From: an uncultured Tateyamaria sp.
GTDB taxonomy: Bacteria; Pseudomonadota; Alphaproteobacteria; Rhodobacterales; Rhodobacteraceae
NCBI RefSeq assembly: GCF_947503415.1
Contig: NZ_CANNDS010000002.1
Coordinates: 186,001-250,000 of the forward strand
Direction: 5' to 3'
DNA: 64,000 nt
Positions 52,248 through 60,640 of this stretch are shown here, piece after piece (the stretch's first letter is position 1; each line of letters opens with the position of its first letter). The notes under the pieces are model-generated. The model was given only the letters and a program-made list of their open reading frames with translations. It was not told where the DNA came from and searched no databases. The position numbers and the translations under genes are program-made.

Positions 52248-52738
52248 TTGCACGGATTTTGGGCACTGTTTGTTATGTAGGCTATTTGCGCCCCGCCCCC
52301 GGAACGTGGGGGTCTTTGGCTGCCCTGCCACTGGCGTGGGTGCTGCATCAGCTCGGTGGATTTCCCCTGCTGGCTGTGGCTGCGGTTCTGTATTTTGTGG
52401 CCGCGTGGTGGGCCACGGCGGAAATGACCACGGGAAGCGCCGATCACGACCCGTCAGAAATTGTGGCGGATGAGGTGGTGGGCCAATGGATCGCCCTTGC
52501 GCCACTCAGTTACGCCGCTTGGGATCGGGGGCTGGATATCCTGGTTTTGTGGCCCGGATGGATCGCCGCTTTCATCCTGTTCCGCCTTTTCGACATTTGG
52601 AAACCGTGGCTTGTGGGATGGGCGGATCGGCGCGGCGATGCGCTCGGCGTGATGCTGGATGACGTGATTGCGGGTGTGTTTGCCGCCATCGGTGTGCTGG
52701 CCTTGGCAGGCGTTGCACACGGGGTGCTGATGGGATGA
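52244..52738 (+). CDS. pgpA: Phosphatidylglycerophosphatase A
   Basis: This 164-residue membrane protein dephosphorylates phosphatidylglycerophosphate to phosphatidylglycerol. The PgpA motifs are present: [19 protein letters not shown] near residue 16, the acidic site [18 protein letters not shown] (about 68-85), [10 protein letters not shown], and a C-terminal [14 protein letters not shown]. Four hydrophobic spans are predicted. It overlaps both neighbours by four bases, so it is translationally coupled to ispF and cinA. Confidence 0.93.
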   Translation: MIARILGTVCYVGYLRPAPGTWGSLAALPLAWVLHQLGGFPLLAVAAVLYFVAAWWATAEMTTGSADHDPSEIVADEVVGQWIALAPLSYAAWDRGLDILVLWPGWIAAFILFRLFDIWKPWLVGWADRRGDALGVMLDDVIAGVFAAIGVLALAGVAHGVLMG

Positions 52739-53214
52739 GCCTTGCTGCAGAAGTCCTTGATCTCGCAAAGGAACGCGGCGTTTTGATTGCCACGGCAGAA
52801 AGCTGCACAGGTGGCATGGTCGCGGCGGCGTTGACGGATATCCCCGGATCATCCGCTGTCGTGGAGCGCGGGTTTGTTACGTACACCAATCAGGCCAAGA
52901 TGGACATGTTGGGCGTGACGGCCTCCACCCTCGACGCCCATGGCGCGGTCAGCGAAGAGGTCGCGTCGGAGATGGCACAGGGCGCGCTGGCACATGCGCC
53001 CGTGCAGTTGACTCTGTCGATCACCGGCATCGCCGGGCCGGGCGGGTCAGAGTTCAAACCTGAAGGACGCGTGTGTTTCGGGATCGCGGGCGCAAATGGC
53101 GTGGTCACTGAAACAGTTGAGTTCGGCGCTTTGGGCCGTGCGCGCGTGCGAAAAGCGGCGCGAGATCACGCGTTGAGTTTGCTTCTGACCGCTTTGAAGG
53201 CCGAGCAAGCATAA
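52735..53214 (+). CDS. CinA C-terminal-domain protein (NMN amidohydrolase-like, PncC)
   Basis: This 159-residue single-domain protein shows the CinA-C signature: IATAESCTGGMVAAALTDIP near residue 18, ERGFVTYTNQAKMDMLGV, and ITGIAGPGGS (about 98-107) with the following PEGRVCFGIA. Such proteins deamidate nicotinamide mononucleotide in NAD salvage. It lacks the N-terminal molybdopterin-like half of full CinA, as is usual in this order. Being the last gene of the ispD operon, it ends 164 bases before amt. Confidence 0.9.
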   Translation: MSLAAEVLDLAKERGVLIATAESCTGGMVAAALTDIPGSSAVVERGFVTYTNQAKMDMLGVTASTLDAHGAVSEEVASEMAQGALAHAPVQLTLSITGIAGPGGSEFKPEGRVCFGIAGANGVVTETVEFGALGRARVRKAARDHALSLLLTALKAEQA

Positions 53215-53378
53215 CTTCACACATTGCTGAATAATTGTGCGGTAACGCCAATTCTTTGCCTAACATTGCATCAAGCCACGAAATGCCGATCTTTTTGGCA
53301 GTGCGTGGCCCCATCGCCTCTTTTTTCCGCGTCGCTCGTCCGCCACAGCCTCCTCACAAAAAAATTCCGGAGGGGACA

Positions 53379-54560
53379 ATGAACGGAGCCGATACAGCCT
53401 GGATCATCGTGGCAACCGCACTGGTGCTGATGATGACATTGCCGGGCCTTGCACTGTTTTATGGGGGCCTTGTGCGCGCCCGCAACGTGCTGAGCGTTTT
53501 CATGCAATGCTATGCCATTGCATGTTTGATGAGCATTCTGTGGTTTGTGGCGGGGTATTCCATCGCCTTTGGCGGCAGTGAGACCGGGCTTTGGGGCGGC
53601 CTGGACAAGTTGCTGCTGAGTGGTGTGGACGCCGACAGTCTGTCGGGCACCTTGCCCGAGGTTCTGTTCTTTGCCTTCCAGATGACCTTCGCCATCATCA
53701 CGCCCGCGTTGATTGTGGGTGCTTATGTCGAACGGATCGGCTTTGGCTTTGTCCTGTTGTTCTCTGCCCTGTGGATGCTGTTGTGTTATGCGCCGGTTGT
53801 GCATTGGGTCTGGGGCGGCGGCATGCTGGCCGATGGCGGAATCTTTGGCGAAACAGGCGTGCGTGACTTTGCGGGCGGCATCGTGGTGCACGAGACCGCA
53901 GGCATTGCGGCCATCGTGCTGGCCGTCTTCCTTGGCGCGCGCAAGAACCAGACCACACCGCCGCACAATCCCGGCATGGTGATGATGGGTGCGGCGCTGC
54001 TTTGGGTCGGTTGGTTCGGCTTCAACGGTGGCTCGCAACTGGCCGCTGATGGTGGCGCTGCGATGGCGCTGACCGTCACCCATATCTCTGCCGCGATGGC
54101 GTCGCTGACATGGGCGTTGTGGGAACGGATCAAGTTCGGCAAGGCATCCCTTGTGGGTATGGTCACGGGCACCATCGCGGGCCTTGCGTCCATCACGCCT
54201 GCCTCCGGCTTTGTTGGCCCGGTCGAGGCGATGATCATCGGCGCCGTCGCCGGCGTTCTGTGTCAGGAAGCGGTCACGCTGATCCGCAACGGCTTGAAAA
54301 TCGACGACACGCTGGACGTATTTGCGGTGCACGGCGTTGGCGGCATCTTTGGCACAATCATGATCGCCGTCTTCGGGGCTGGATCGTGGGCCGCACAACT
54401 CGGTTCACTGGCCATCGTCGGCGTCTACACCGTCGTTGTGTCCGTCGTGCTGGTCTTTGTCGTGCGCATGATCACACCCCTGCGTGTCGATGAAGAGACC
54501 GAGGTCAATGGCCTCGACCTCGCTGTGCATGGCGAGCGGGCCTACGACGTCAGCAGCTGA
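53379..54560 (+). CDS. amt: Ammonium transporter (Amt family)
   Basis: The product is 393 residues from ATG 53379, with the ribosome-binding site GGAGGGGAC. Amt hallmarks are visible: MTLPGLALFYGGLVRARNVL near residue 25, the phenylalanine-gate FQMTFAIITPALIVGAYVER, DFAGGIVVHETAGIAAIVLA with a pore His, WFGFNGGS, and VHGVGGIFGTI with the second pore His. Eleven spans are expected. It conducts ammonium under nitrogen limitation. No glnK (PII) gene precedes it, unlike most amt loci. Its end overlaps the opposite PrpD-like gene by 19 bases. Confidence 0.93.
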   Translation: MNGADTAWIIVATALVLMMTLPGLALFYGGLVRARNVLSVFMQCYAIACLMSILWFVAGYSIAFGGSETGLWGGLDKLLLSGVDADSLSGTLPEVLFFAFQMTFAIITPALIVGAYVERIGFGFVLLFSALWMLLCYAPVVHWVWGGGMLADGGIFGETGVRDFAGGIVVHETAGIAAIVLAVFLGARKNQTTPPHNPGMVMMGAALLWVGWFGFNGGSQLAADGGAAMALTVTHISAAMASLTWALWERIKFGKASLVGMVTGTIAGLASITPASGFVGPVEAMIIGAVAGVLCQEAVTLIRNGLKIDDTLDVFAVHGVGGIFGTIMIAVFGAGSWAAQLGSLAIVGVYTVVVSVVLVFVVRMITPLRVDEETEVNGLDLAVHGERAYDVSS

Positions 54561-55789
54561 GCAAAACGCGCCAAGTCGTCGTCTTCGATGGCTTGCGCGA
54601 TCTCATCCGCCCGTGCGCCCACCAGCGCGCGGGCTTTTTCGTGGATGCGTTGTCTGCGGGCCTCAATCGGCAAGGGGCTGTCCAGATCGTGCGTGTAGGT
54701 CGTTCCGTCCACGACAATGCGCGCCTGCATTTCGGTCACGCTGTCGTCGGGCACGACCTGCACCCGGCCTCGCCATGCCACCAATGACGGGTCCTGCGCA
54801 CAGCTGTCTGTAAATGCGCTGATGTCCCCGGTGTCCAAGCCGAAAGCGGCCATTGCCAGAACGTGGGCATAGGAGAATTTGGCCCCCAGACCCGTATCCG
54901 GCGCCACCTGATTACACACTGTCATCCAGCGCGGATGGGTGTGCACCGTAACCTGCCGCGCGTCTCGCAAAGGGGCGTTGCGCACAGCCTCCAGCGTGGC
55001 GTGCAGACCGTGGCAGCAGGCGTGAAACTTGTGGCTGACCGCATCCATGCGCCAGTCAAACGGCACGTCTTCCCCTGCCCCATGGTGCGTCTCACCAAAG
55101 CCCAAAGGTCCGGCCAATCCGTCACGCGTGGACGTCATACCCGCTTGGGCCCACATCGCCGCCTCGACCCCGGTCCGTGCTGCAAGCCCGGCATTCAGCG
55201 GCTTGCCCATGGTTCCAAATTGCGACTTCAGCCCCGACGCCATTGTCGAACACAATCCCAGCGCATACCGGGACTGGTCAGGGTCAAGTCGCAACACCCG
55301 TCCCGCGGCAACGGTCGCACCAAACGCGCCCGCCGTTGCCGTCTGGTGAAATCCGATCTGATAATGCGCGCGCCCCAGCCACAGGCCGGCAGCAACGGAC
55401 GCCTCCGCACCGACAAGCGCTGCGTCGACCATATCCCGCAAAGTCACGCCTTCAGCCTCCGCCACAGCAAGGGCGGCTGGGACAACAGCAACGGACGGAT
55501 GGCCGATATGCGCAAAATGTGTGTCGTCATAGTCCAGCGCATGAGACAGGGTGCCATTGATCAACGCAGCCTCAGCCACAGTACCAGTGCGCCCATCCAA
55601 GCGGGTGGCAGGCCCGCCCGATGTCATCGTTGCGGCCCAGTCGGCAAAATCGCCCTCGCGCTGACCTGCAATTCCACAAGCGGCCCAATCGAGAACGGAC
55701 AGCTGCATGACAGCGCGCACCTTCTCGGGCGGCTCGGTGTGCGCATACCGCAGGAGGAGCGCGGTGATGTCCAAACGTTCCTGTGTCAC
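54542..55789 (-). CDS. MmgE/PrpD-family protein
   Basis: This 415-residue soluble protein belongs to the family of 2-methylcitrate and aconitate-related dehydratases. Landmarks are SVLDWAACGIAGQREGDFAD near the start, NGTLSHALDYDDTHFAHIGH (about 80-98), QTATAGAFGATVAAGRVLRL, and KFHACCHGLHATLEAV. Lack of prpB or prpC neighbours makes a methylcitrate-cycle role unlikely; isomerases and decarboxylases of this fold are alternatives. It overlaps the end of amt tail-to-tail. Confidence 0.88.
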   Translation of the reverse strand: MTQERLDITALLLRYAHTEPPEKVRAVMQLSVLDWAACGIAGQREGDFADWAATMTSGGPATRLDGRTGTVAEAALINGTLSHALDYDDTHFAHIGHPSVAVVPAALAVAEAEGVTLRDMVDAALVGAEASVAAGLWLGRAHYQIGFHQTATAGAFGATVAAGRVLRLDPDQSRYALGLCSTMASGLKSQFGTMGKPLNAGLAARTGVEAAMWAQAGMTSTRDGLAGPLGFGETHHGAGEDVPFDWRMDAVSHKFHACCHGLHATLEAVRNAPLRDARQVTVHTHPRWMTVCNQVAPDTGLGAKFSYAHVLAMAAFGLDTGDISAFTDSCAQDPSLVAWRGRVQVVPDDSVTEMQARIVVDGTTYTHDLDSPLPIEARRQRIHEKARALVGARADEIAQAIEDDDLARFAQLLTS

Positions 55790-55828
55790 AAAATCCTCCC
55801 CGAAGCACCGGGTCAGGCAAAGCCGCCG

Positions 55829-56272
55829 CTATCCGTAAAGCTCTGCCGCCCGTCGCTCAAAAGCCCGTACAATGCGCTGCATCGCCTCATTGAAGACGAC
55901 ACCGATGATGCCCTGCAGGATCGCGTTCTTGAACTCAAAGTCCACGAAAAATGACACATTGCACCCGCCGGTCGCGTCCTCGAACGCCCAATTGGACTTC
56001 ATGTAGCGAAACGGGCCGTCCAGATACTCGGTGTCGATCTTTTTCGCGTCGGGATACAGAACCACACAGGATGCAAAGCGTTCGCGGAAGACCTTGAAGC
56101 TGATGACCAGATCAGCCTCCATGACTTGCGTGTCGTCCTTGGGTGTCACCTTGCGCACGCGTGCCGCTGCACACCACGGCAAGAATTGCGGGTATTTTTC
56201 GACATCTGCCACCAGATCATACATTTGCTGAGCGGTGTACGGCAGGAAGCGGGTTTCGGAATGGGTGGGCAT
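55829..56272 (-). CDS. Type II toxin RatA-like / Coq10-type START protein
   Basis: The product is 147 residues from ATG 56272; the longer frame overlaps the divergent hpt start. It has [20 protein letters not shown] at the start, [16 protein letters not shown], and [20 protein letters not shown]. The C-terminus [20 protein letters not shown] is typical. These are marks of the Coq10/RatA family, which in Proteobacteria aids ubiquinone biosynthesis or binding. It is divergent from hpt with 73 bases between start codons. Confidence 0.88.
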   Translation of the reverse strand: MPTHSETRFLPYTAQQMYDLVADVEKYPQFLPWCAAARVRKVTPKDDTQVMEADLVISFKVFRERFASCVVLYPDAKKIDTEYLDGPFRYMKSNWAFEDATGGCNVSFFVDFEFKNAILQGIIGVVFNEAMQRIVRAFERRAAELYG

Positions 56273-56345
56273 TGGGGTAGGAACGACCTTGGCAACTGTT
56301 TCGCAGGATGTGTCGCGGTTACGGCCTGAAATCAAGGGGATCACC

Positions 56346-56882
56346 ATGTCAGAGCGGCCATATGTCATAGATCAGATGATCTCGGCCAAGGCGATTGCCG
56401 CCCGGATCGAAGCGCTGTGCGACGAAATTCAGAGCGAATTTGCCGGCACGGACAAGCTGGTTGTCGTTGGTCTGTTGCGGGGATCCTTTGTGTTCATCGC
56501 GGACCTTGTGCGTGAACTGGACCTGCCGATCGAGGTCGATTTTCTGGAAGCATCTTCCTACGGGGATGGGATGGAAAGCAGCCGGGAAGTGCGTATTCTC
56601 AAGGACTTGCGCGGAGCAATTGAAGGACGCGATGTGTTGGTGGTTGAGGACATCGTGGACACCGGATTTACCATGCACCACGTGATCCGCCTGCTGAAAG
56701 GCCGCAATCCGTCAAAGCTGCGGACCATTGCCCTGCTTGACAAGCCTTCGCGCCGCGAGGTCGACGTCAAGGCGGACTGGACTGGCTTTGAAATCCCGGA
56801 TGAATTTGTTGTGGGATACGGCATCGACTTTGCGCAACACAATCGAAACCTGCCCTTCATTGGCAAGGTTCGGTTCACTTGA
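56346..56882 (+). CDS. hpt: Hypoxanthine phosphoribosyltransferase
   Basis: The product is 178 residues from ATG 56346, with the ribosome-binding region AAGGGGATCACC. Motifs are [19 protein letters not shown] (phosphate-binding loop), [20 protein letters not shown] (flexible loop) and the PRPP site [20 protein letters not shown]. The purine-binding end is [20 protein letters not shown]. It salvages hypoxanthine and guanine to nucleotides. guaA, for GMP synthesis, lies further right in the window. Its 3' end overlaps a small opposite gene by eight bases. Confidence 0.93.
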   Translation: MSERPYVIDQMISAKAIAARIEALCDEIQSEFAGTDKLVVVGLLRGSFVFIADLVRELDLPIEVDFLEASSYGDGMESSREVRILKDLRGAIEGRDVLVVEDIVDTGFTMHHVIRLLKGRNPSKLRTIALLDKPSRREVDVKADWTGFEIPDEFVVGYGIDFAQHNRNLPFIGKVRFT

Positions 56883-57084
56883 ACAGGCGTACGGTGCCCT
56901 TTTTCGAAACGGCGCCGTCCACCAGATCCGCAGACCGCGCGTACCGTGTTGGTCTGTCCCGTGAAGTTGCATTCAGCGCGTCAATGGCATCGCGAAGATG
57001 GGCAATTGCGACCTCGTTCACCCGGGGGTCGAGATCCTCAATCAGCTCTTCAAGCATTGTAACTTTGGTCAATGGATCGATCAT
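56875..57084 (-). CDS. Small hypothetical protein (69 aa)
   Basis: A 69-residue frame starts at ATG 57084 with the GGGAG-type ribosome-binding region about ten bases upstream; a start at 57099 is possible. The product is acidic and helical in the first half ([20 protein letters not shown]) and basic at the end. It overlaps hpt by eight bases tail-to-tail. The upstream gap contains nested inverted repeats, so it may be specifically regulated. No family is recognised. Confidence 0.5.
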   Translation of the reverse strand: MIDPLTKVTMLEELIEDLDPRVNEVAIAHLRDAIDALNATSRDRPTRYARSADLVDGAVSKKGTVRLFK

Positions 57085-57123
57085 TGGGCGCACTCCCAAG
57101 TGTCTATCCCCAGCTAAAACTGT

Positions 57124-57194
57124 GTGAGTAAAGCTTTCGGTGTGTCAAGCTATATTGACACACCTTTAACGGGTATCACTTTGTATTTACTCAC
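57124..57194. promoter_or_regulatory. Nested inverted repeats upstream of the 69-aa gene
   Basis: An inner repeat, GGTGTGTCAA-N6-TTGACACACC (57139-57164), has perfect 10-bp arms. It matches the TGT-N12-ACA pattern known for PpsR/CrtJ sites. Each arm contains a TTGACA, in opposite orientation. Outer arms GTGAGTAAA (57124-57132) and TTTACTCAC (57186-57194) also pair perfectly. It is a strong operator or divergent promoter candidate. Confidence 0.55.
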
Positions 57195-57325
57195 GAAAAA
57201 CGGTATCTGAACAGTTTTTCCACTGTGATTTTTTCACGGTCTGGACGGAAATTTCAAGCCTTTTTCTCACCCAAGCTGGCACCGAAAATTTCGGACAAGC
57301 CCAAACAATTCAACGTTGTGAAGTC

Positions 57326-58273
57326 TCAGCCGAATTTGGCCTGACGCGCCGCGCGCAGACGGGCAAAATCATCGCCCGCGTGATAGGATGAACGTGTGAG
57401 CGGTGTCGCAGAAACCATCAGGAAGCCTTTGCCGTAGGCTGCCTTTTCGTAAGATGCGAACTCGTCCGGATGCACAAACCGGTCCACCCGGTGGTGCTTG
57501 GGCGTCGGCTGCAGGTACTGACCAATCGTCAGGAAATCGATGTCGGCGGCGCGCATGTCTTCCATGACTTGAATGACCGCCTGCCTGTCTTCGCCCAGGC
57601 CCACCATGATACCGGATTTGGTGAACATGGTCGGGTCCAGTTCCTTGACTCGCTGCAACAGGCGCAGGCTGTGAAAATAACGCGCGCCAGGGCGTACTTC
57701 GGGATAAAGACCCGGCACCGTTTCAAGGTTGTGGTTGAACACATCGGGGCGGGCTTCGACTACCACTTCGAGCACGGACGGATCGCAGCGAATGAAATCG
57801 GGGGTCAGGATTTCGATTGTGGTGTCCGGGCTGCGGTGCCGGATGGCACGAATGGTTTGGGCGAAGTGGTCTGCGCCTCCATCGTCAATGTCATCGCGGT
57901 CGACCGATGTGATGACGACGTGGTTCAGGCCAAGCTTTTCGACCGCATGAGCCACACGGCCCGGCTCGAACGCGTCGAGGGCTTCGGGCGGCTTTCCGGT
58001 TGCAATGTTGCAAAAGGTACAGGCGCGGGTACAAACCTCACCCATGATCATCATGGTGGCGTGACCCTGGCTCCAGCATTCGCCAACGTTGGGACAGCCC
58101 GCTTCTTCGCACACGGTCACGAGCCCGTTGTCACGCATGATCTTGTGCGTGTCCTTGTAGCCCTGGCTCACCGGCGCCTTGACTCGGATCCAGTCCGGTT
58201 TCTTGGGCTGCGGATTATCTGGCCGCCGCGCTTTTTCGGGGTGCCGTTGCTCAGGTATTTTCAGATCACGCAT
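57326..58273 (-). CDS. lipA: Lipoyl synthase LipA
   Basis: This 315-residue radical-SAM enzyme inserts sulfur into octanoyl groups to make lipoate. It has both iron-sulfur sites: the auxiliary cluster [13 protein letters not shown] at about 55-67, and the radical-SAM CTRACTFCN at about 82-90. The N-terminal [15 protein letters not shown] and [18 protein letters not shown] near the end are typical, with [10 protein letters not shown] at the C-terminus. It is a single gene; a 241-base gap with inverted repeats follows its stop before the next minus-strand gene. Confidence 0.96.
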   Translation of the reverse strand: MRDLKIPEQRHPEKARRPDNPQPKKPDWIRVKAPVSQGYKDTHKIMRDNGLVTVCEEAGCPNVGECWSQGHATMMIMGEVCTRACTFCNIATGKPPEALDAFEPGRVAHAVEKLGLNHVVITSVDRDDIDDGGADHFAQTIRAIRHRSPDTTIEILTPDFIRCDPSVLEVVVEARPDVFNHNLETVPGLYPEVRPGARYFHSLRLLQRVKELDPTMFTKSGIMVGLGEDRQAVIQVMEDMRAADIDFLTIGQYLQPTPKHHRVDRFVHPDEFASYEKAAYGKGFLMVSATPLTRSSYHAGDDFARLRAARQAKFG

Positions 58274-58340
58274 GGGTCTCTGCCAGATGGTTCAACGTTA
58301 AACTGGATTCTAGCATAGATGACGCTGCGGAAAATACCAC

Positions 58341-58365
58341 GCGGCGCATGGCCGCTATGCGCCGC
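58341..58365 (-). terminator. Hairpin at the end of the DoxX-like gene
   Basis: GCGGCGCAT and ATGCGCCGC form a perfect 9-bp stem with a 7-base loop overlapping the stop codon at 58355. A short T-run follows on the minus strand (58334-58331). It is a likely terminator for the membrane-protein gene. Confidence 0.6.
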
Positions 58366-58795
58366 TATGATTACGCCACCAGACTGCAACGCTCCACCGA
58401 TCGCGATGGATCAAAAGGATCAGCGCGATCATGGCCGCCAGTACCGCAAGGTCGATCACCTGATTGCGGTGGATTGGAAAGCCGCGGTCGTTCAGGGCGA
58501 AAGGATCAAAGAACCCTTCCCACCGGCGCAAGACGGTAAAGAGATGCATGAGCGCCAGCGCCGGATAACTGAGCCAGCGCACGACTCCGAGGGCCACAAG
58601 TATGCAGATCAGAATTTGGGCACCCGCCACGAGATAGATAGTCGTAAAGTCCAACTCGATCCCATCGAAGTGCCGGGCAAGGCCCTGGTATTGCTTCGGC
58701 GTGATGATCTTGTGGGCAGCCCACAGAAATATGAACCACGCCAACCCCAGCCGCATCAGCAGCAAGGCAAGCCCGTCCCTTGACTGTTCCGTCAT
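58355..58795 (-). CDS. DoxX-like small membrane protein
   Basis: The product is 146 residues from ATG 58795, chosen because GGAGTGCAAAG precedes it; a start eight codons upstream lacks this. Four hydrophobic spans are seen at about 11-32, 52-75, 80-98 and 118-137. LMRLGLAWFIFLWAAHKIIT opens the protein and LVAGAQILICILVALGVVRW is the second span, as in DoxX/DUF-type families. The role is not known. It has its own hairpin at the 3' end. Confidence 0.68.
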   Translation of the reverse strand: MTEQSRDGLALLLMRLGLAWFIFLWAAHKIITPKQYQGLARHFDGIELDFTTIYLVAGAQILICILVALGVVRWLSYPALALMHLFTVLRRWEGFFDPFALNDRGFPIHRNQVIDLAVLAAMIALILLIHRDRWSVAVWWRNHSGA

Positions 58796-58929
58796 CTTTG
58801 CACTCCGCTTTTGGTCCATGCAGGCATGCCGAAAGTGATGGAAAGTGCCAAGTCAACTTATGCGGAGCCACAAAAAATGGCGCTGCGGGGAGGAACGCAG
58901 CGCCATTCATCGAAACCGACAGTGCAAGA

Positions 58930-60069
58930 TCAGCCGATCATGCCGCCGCCGGGTCCTGTCGTCTCTTCGTAATGTTGCTTCAGGCGCATCAACGCGATGC
59001 GAAGTACGATTTTGCCGGACCGCGCGGACCAGCCCAATTTCTTCTCTGCACTTTCCAGCCCTTCAAGATAGCAGCAGCAGCGCAGAACGACATCCGACAG
59101 GCCCGGACCCAGATCGCGCAAAGCCCCTGCAACACGGCGGCGTGCACCATCAGGGCCATTGCCCACGCCACTGTCCATGGCGAAACCACCACGGCCGCCA
59201 CCGGTCAAAAACCGATCCCAATTCTGCGCGACACGAGGGCCCATCTGCGCCAATTCGAAGTCTTCACGCAGACGTTCACCGGCGGTCACAAGATCATCGG
59301 ACAGGAACGGCTGTCCGCCCTTGTCGCGACGGCGGGCCAGAGCCGTCAGTGGCGATTCCGCAAGATTGTAGCGCACCTTGCGAGGCTGCCCGGTTTCCGT
59401 GTCTTGTACCGTACGTTCACCCCATTGGCGGTGTTGATCGGAAAAGGGTGTCGCGGCTTCGGCAAGGCCCGGCTGCGGCTCCTCGACCTCTCCCATCATC
59501 GATTCCAAGGCGGCGCGACCAGCAGGAGTAATGCGGTAGCGTGTGATCCGCCCCGTTTGCTCGGTCGCGATCCAGTCCTGCAGCGCCATGGCCTCTGCCA
59601 CCTTACGATCACAGACAGCGGTGCGGGTGCTGCTGCCCGTGGCACCGTCGCGCACCACAACCGCCTTTTCCATATCGACGGCGACGGCAAGAACGGCCCC
59701 CGTTTCACAAAGTCGGCGCAAGATGCGCACCGAGTCCTGCGTCATCATGGCGGTTTCTGGACCGTGGTCCTGAGCGAGGGCGTTTTGCATGTCCGGATCA
59801 TCCTTGATGGGCTGTGGTTCAGCCGACGAACGGGTTCGACCCAGTGAGGCCCCGAGTTTACGCAGCACTGCATCCACAAGTGGATCATCGCGGCGGGTTT
59901 CAAACCGGCGAATCTGGCGCAACACGGTCGAGGCATGACAGCCTGACTTGCGCGCAAGTTCGCGAATAGGAAGCCCCGCTTCGGTGTGGGCAAGGTAGTG
60001 TACGGCCGCGTCCGGAACCCAAGTTGGCAGGTTCAGGTCCATGGCGCAGAGTGCATCGCTGTTGCGCAT
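58930..60069 (-). CDS. Helix-turn-helix protein with DUF6456-like C-terminus
   Basis: The product is 379 residues from ATG 60069; in-frame starts further upstream (60123, 60150) are possible. An N-terminal helix-turn-helix (GLPIRELARKSGCHASTVLR, about 24-43) precedes a linker and a winged-helix-like middle region (EQTGRITRYRITPAGRAALE). The C-terminal DUF6456-like part has LARRRDKGGQPFLSDDLVTA, then GERLREDFELAQMGPRVAQN. A cluster of three cysteines (LRCCCYLEGLE) sits near the end. It is probably a conserved DNA-binding regulator of Rhodobacterales, with unknown targets. AGGACGG upstream serves as ribosome-binding region. Confidence 0.75.
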   Translation of the reverse strand: MRNSDALCAMDLNLPTWVPDAAVHYLAHTEAGLPIRELARKSGCHASTVLRQIRRFETRRDDPLVDAVLRKLGASLGRTRSSAEPQPIKDDPDMQNALAQDHGPETAMMTQDSVRILRRLCETGAVLAVAVDMEKAVVVRDGATGSSTRTAVCDRKVAEAMALQDWIATEQTGRITRYRITPAGRAALESMMGEVEEPQPGLAEAATPFSDQHRQWGERTVQDTETGQPRKVRYNLAESPLTALARRRDKGGQPFLSDDLVTAGERLREDFELAQMGPRVAQNWDRFLTGGGRGGFAMDSGVGNGPDGARRRVAGALRDLGPGLSDVVLRCCCYLEGLESAEKKLGWSARSGKIVLRIALMRLKQHYEETTGPGGGMIG

Positions 60070-60340
60070 AGTCGGTGTCCGTCCTTCTTCCCTTTTGGGC
60101 CCCCGATGTCGTGTCGTCCGCATGGGGTTGTCCACAAAATGTCCACACAACCTAAAGGTGCATTGATTACCGGATCGTTAACATTCGTCGTGATGAGCAG
60201 CATTGTTTCTAAATGATAAACAGTTGCTAAACGAACGTGCGGGCTCCGGCAGAGGCACGCAACACCCGTTCAGGTTGTGCAATGGTCGCCCTGCGCTTCA
60301 CCGATGGGGATCGGATCAGCGCCTAAAAAGGAGACCGGAA

Positions 60341-60640
60341 ATGCAAGATATCCTGACCATGCTTGGCGCGCTGCGCCGTCCTCGCCTTTTGATGCGTGCC
60401 GCACGAATCGGTGCCGAGGATTATCGCCGCAGCGCCCATTTGCCCCGTTTGCTGGGGTATGGTCAGTTGCCTCGCCACGGAGCCGCACTGATGCGCCTGA
60501 TGGAATTGGAGGGTGAATTGAATGCCCAACGTATCGGAGACGATTCGTCCTACAGCCTGCTGCGCCATATCGACATTCTGATTGCCATTGTGGGAGAGGC
60601 GCGGATTTTGCGGGCCGCACAAGGCGAACCCGCAAGCTGA
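60341..60640 (+). CDS. Small conserved protein (DUF6477-like)
   Basis: The product is 99 residues from ATG 60341, preceded by AAAAAGGAGACCGG; the longer frame from 60203 has no support. It opens MQDILTMLGALRRPRLLMRA with the conserved-looking ARIGAEDYRRSAHLPRLLG. An acidic helix follows (LMRLMELEGELNAQRI) and it ends IVGEARILRAA. I associate it with the small DUF6477 family of Rhodobacterales. It is divergent from the DUF6456-like regulator, with about 270 bases between starts, and might be its target. Confidence 0.68.
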   Translation: MQDILTMLGALRRPRLLMRAARIGAEDYRRSAHLPRLLGYGQLPRHGAALMRLMELEGELNAQRIGDDSSYSLLRHIDILIAIVGEARILRAAQGEPAS

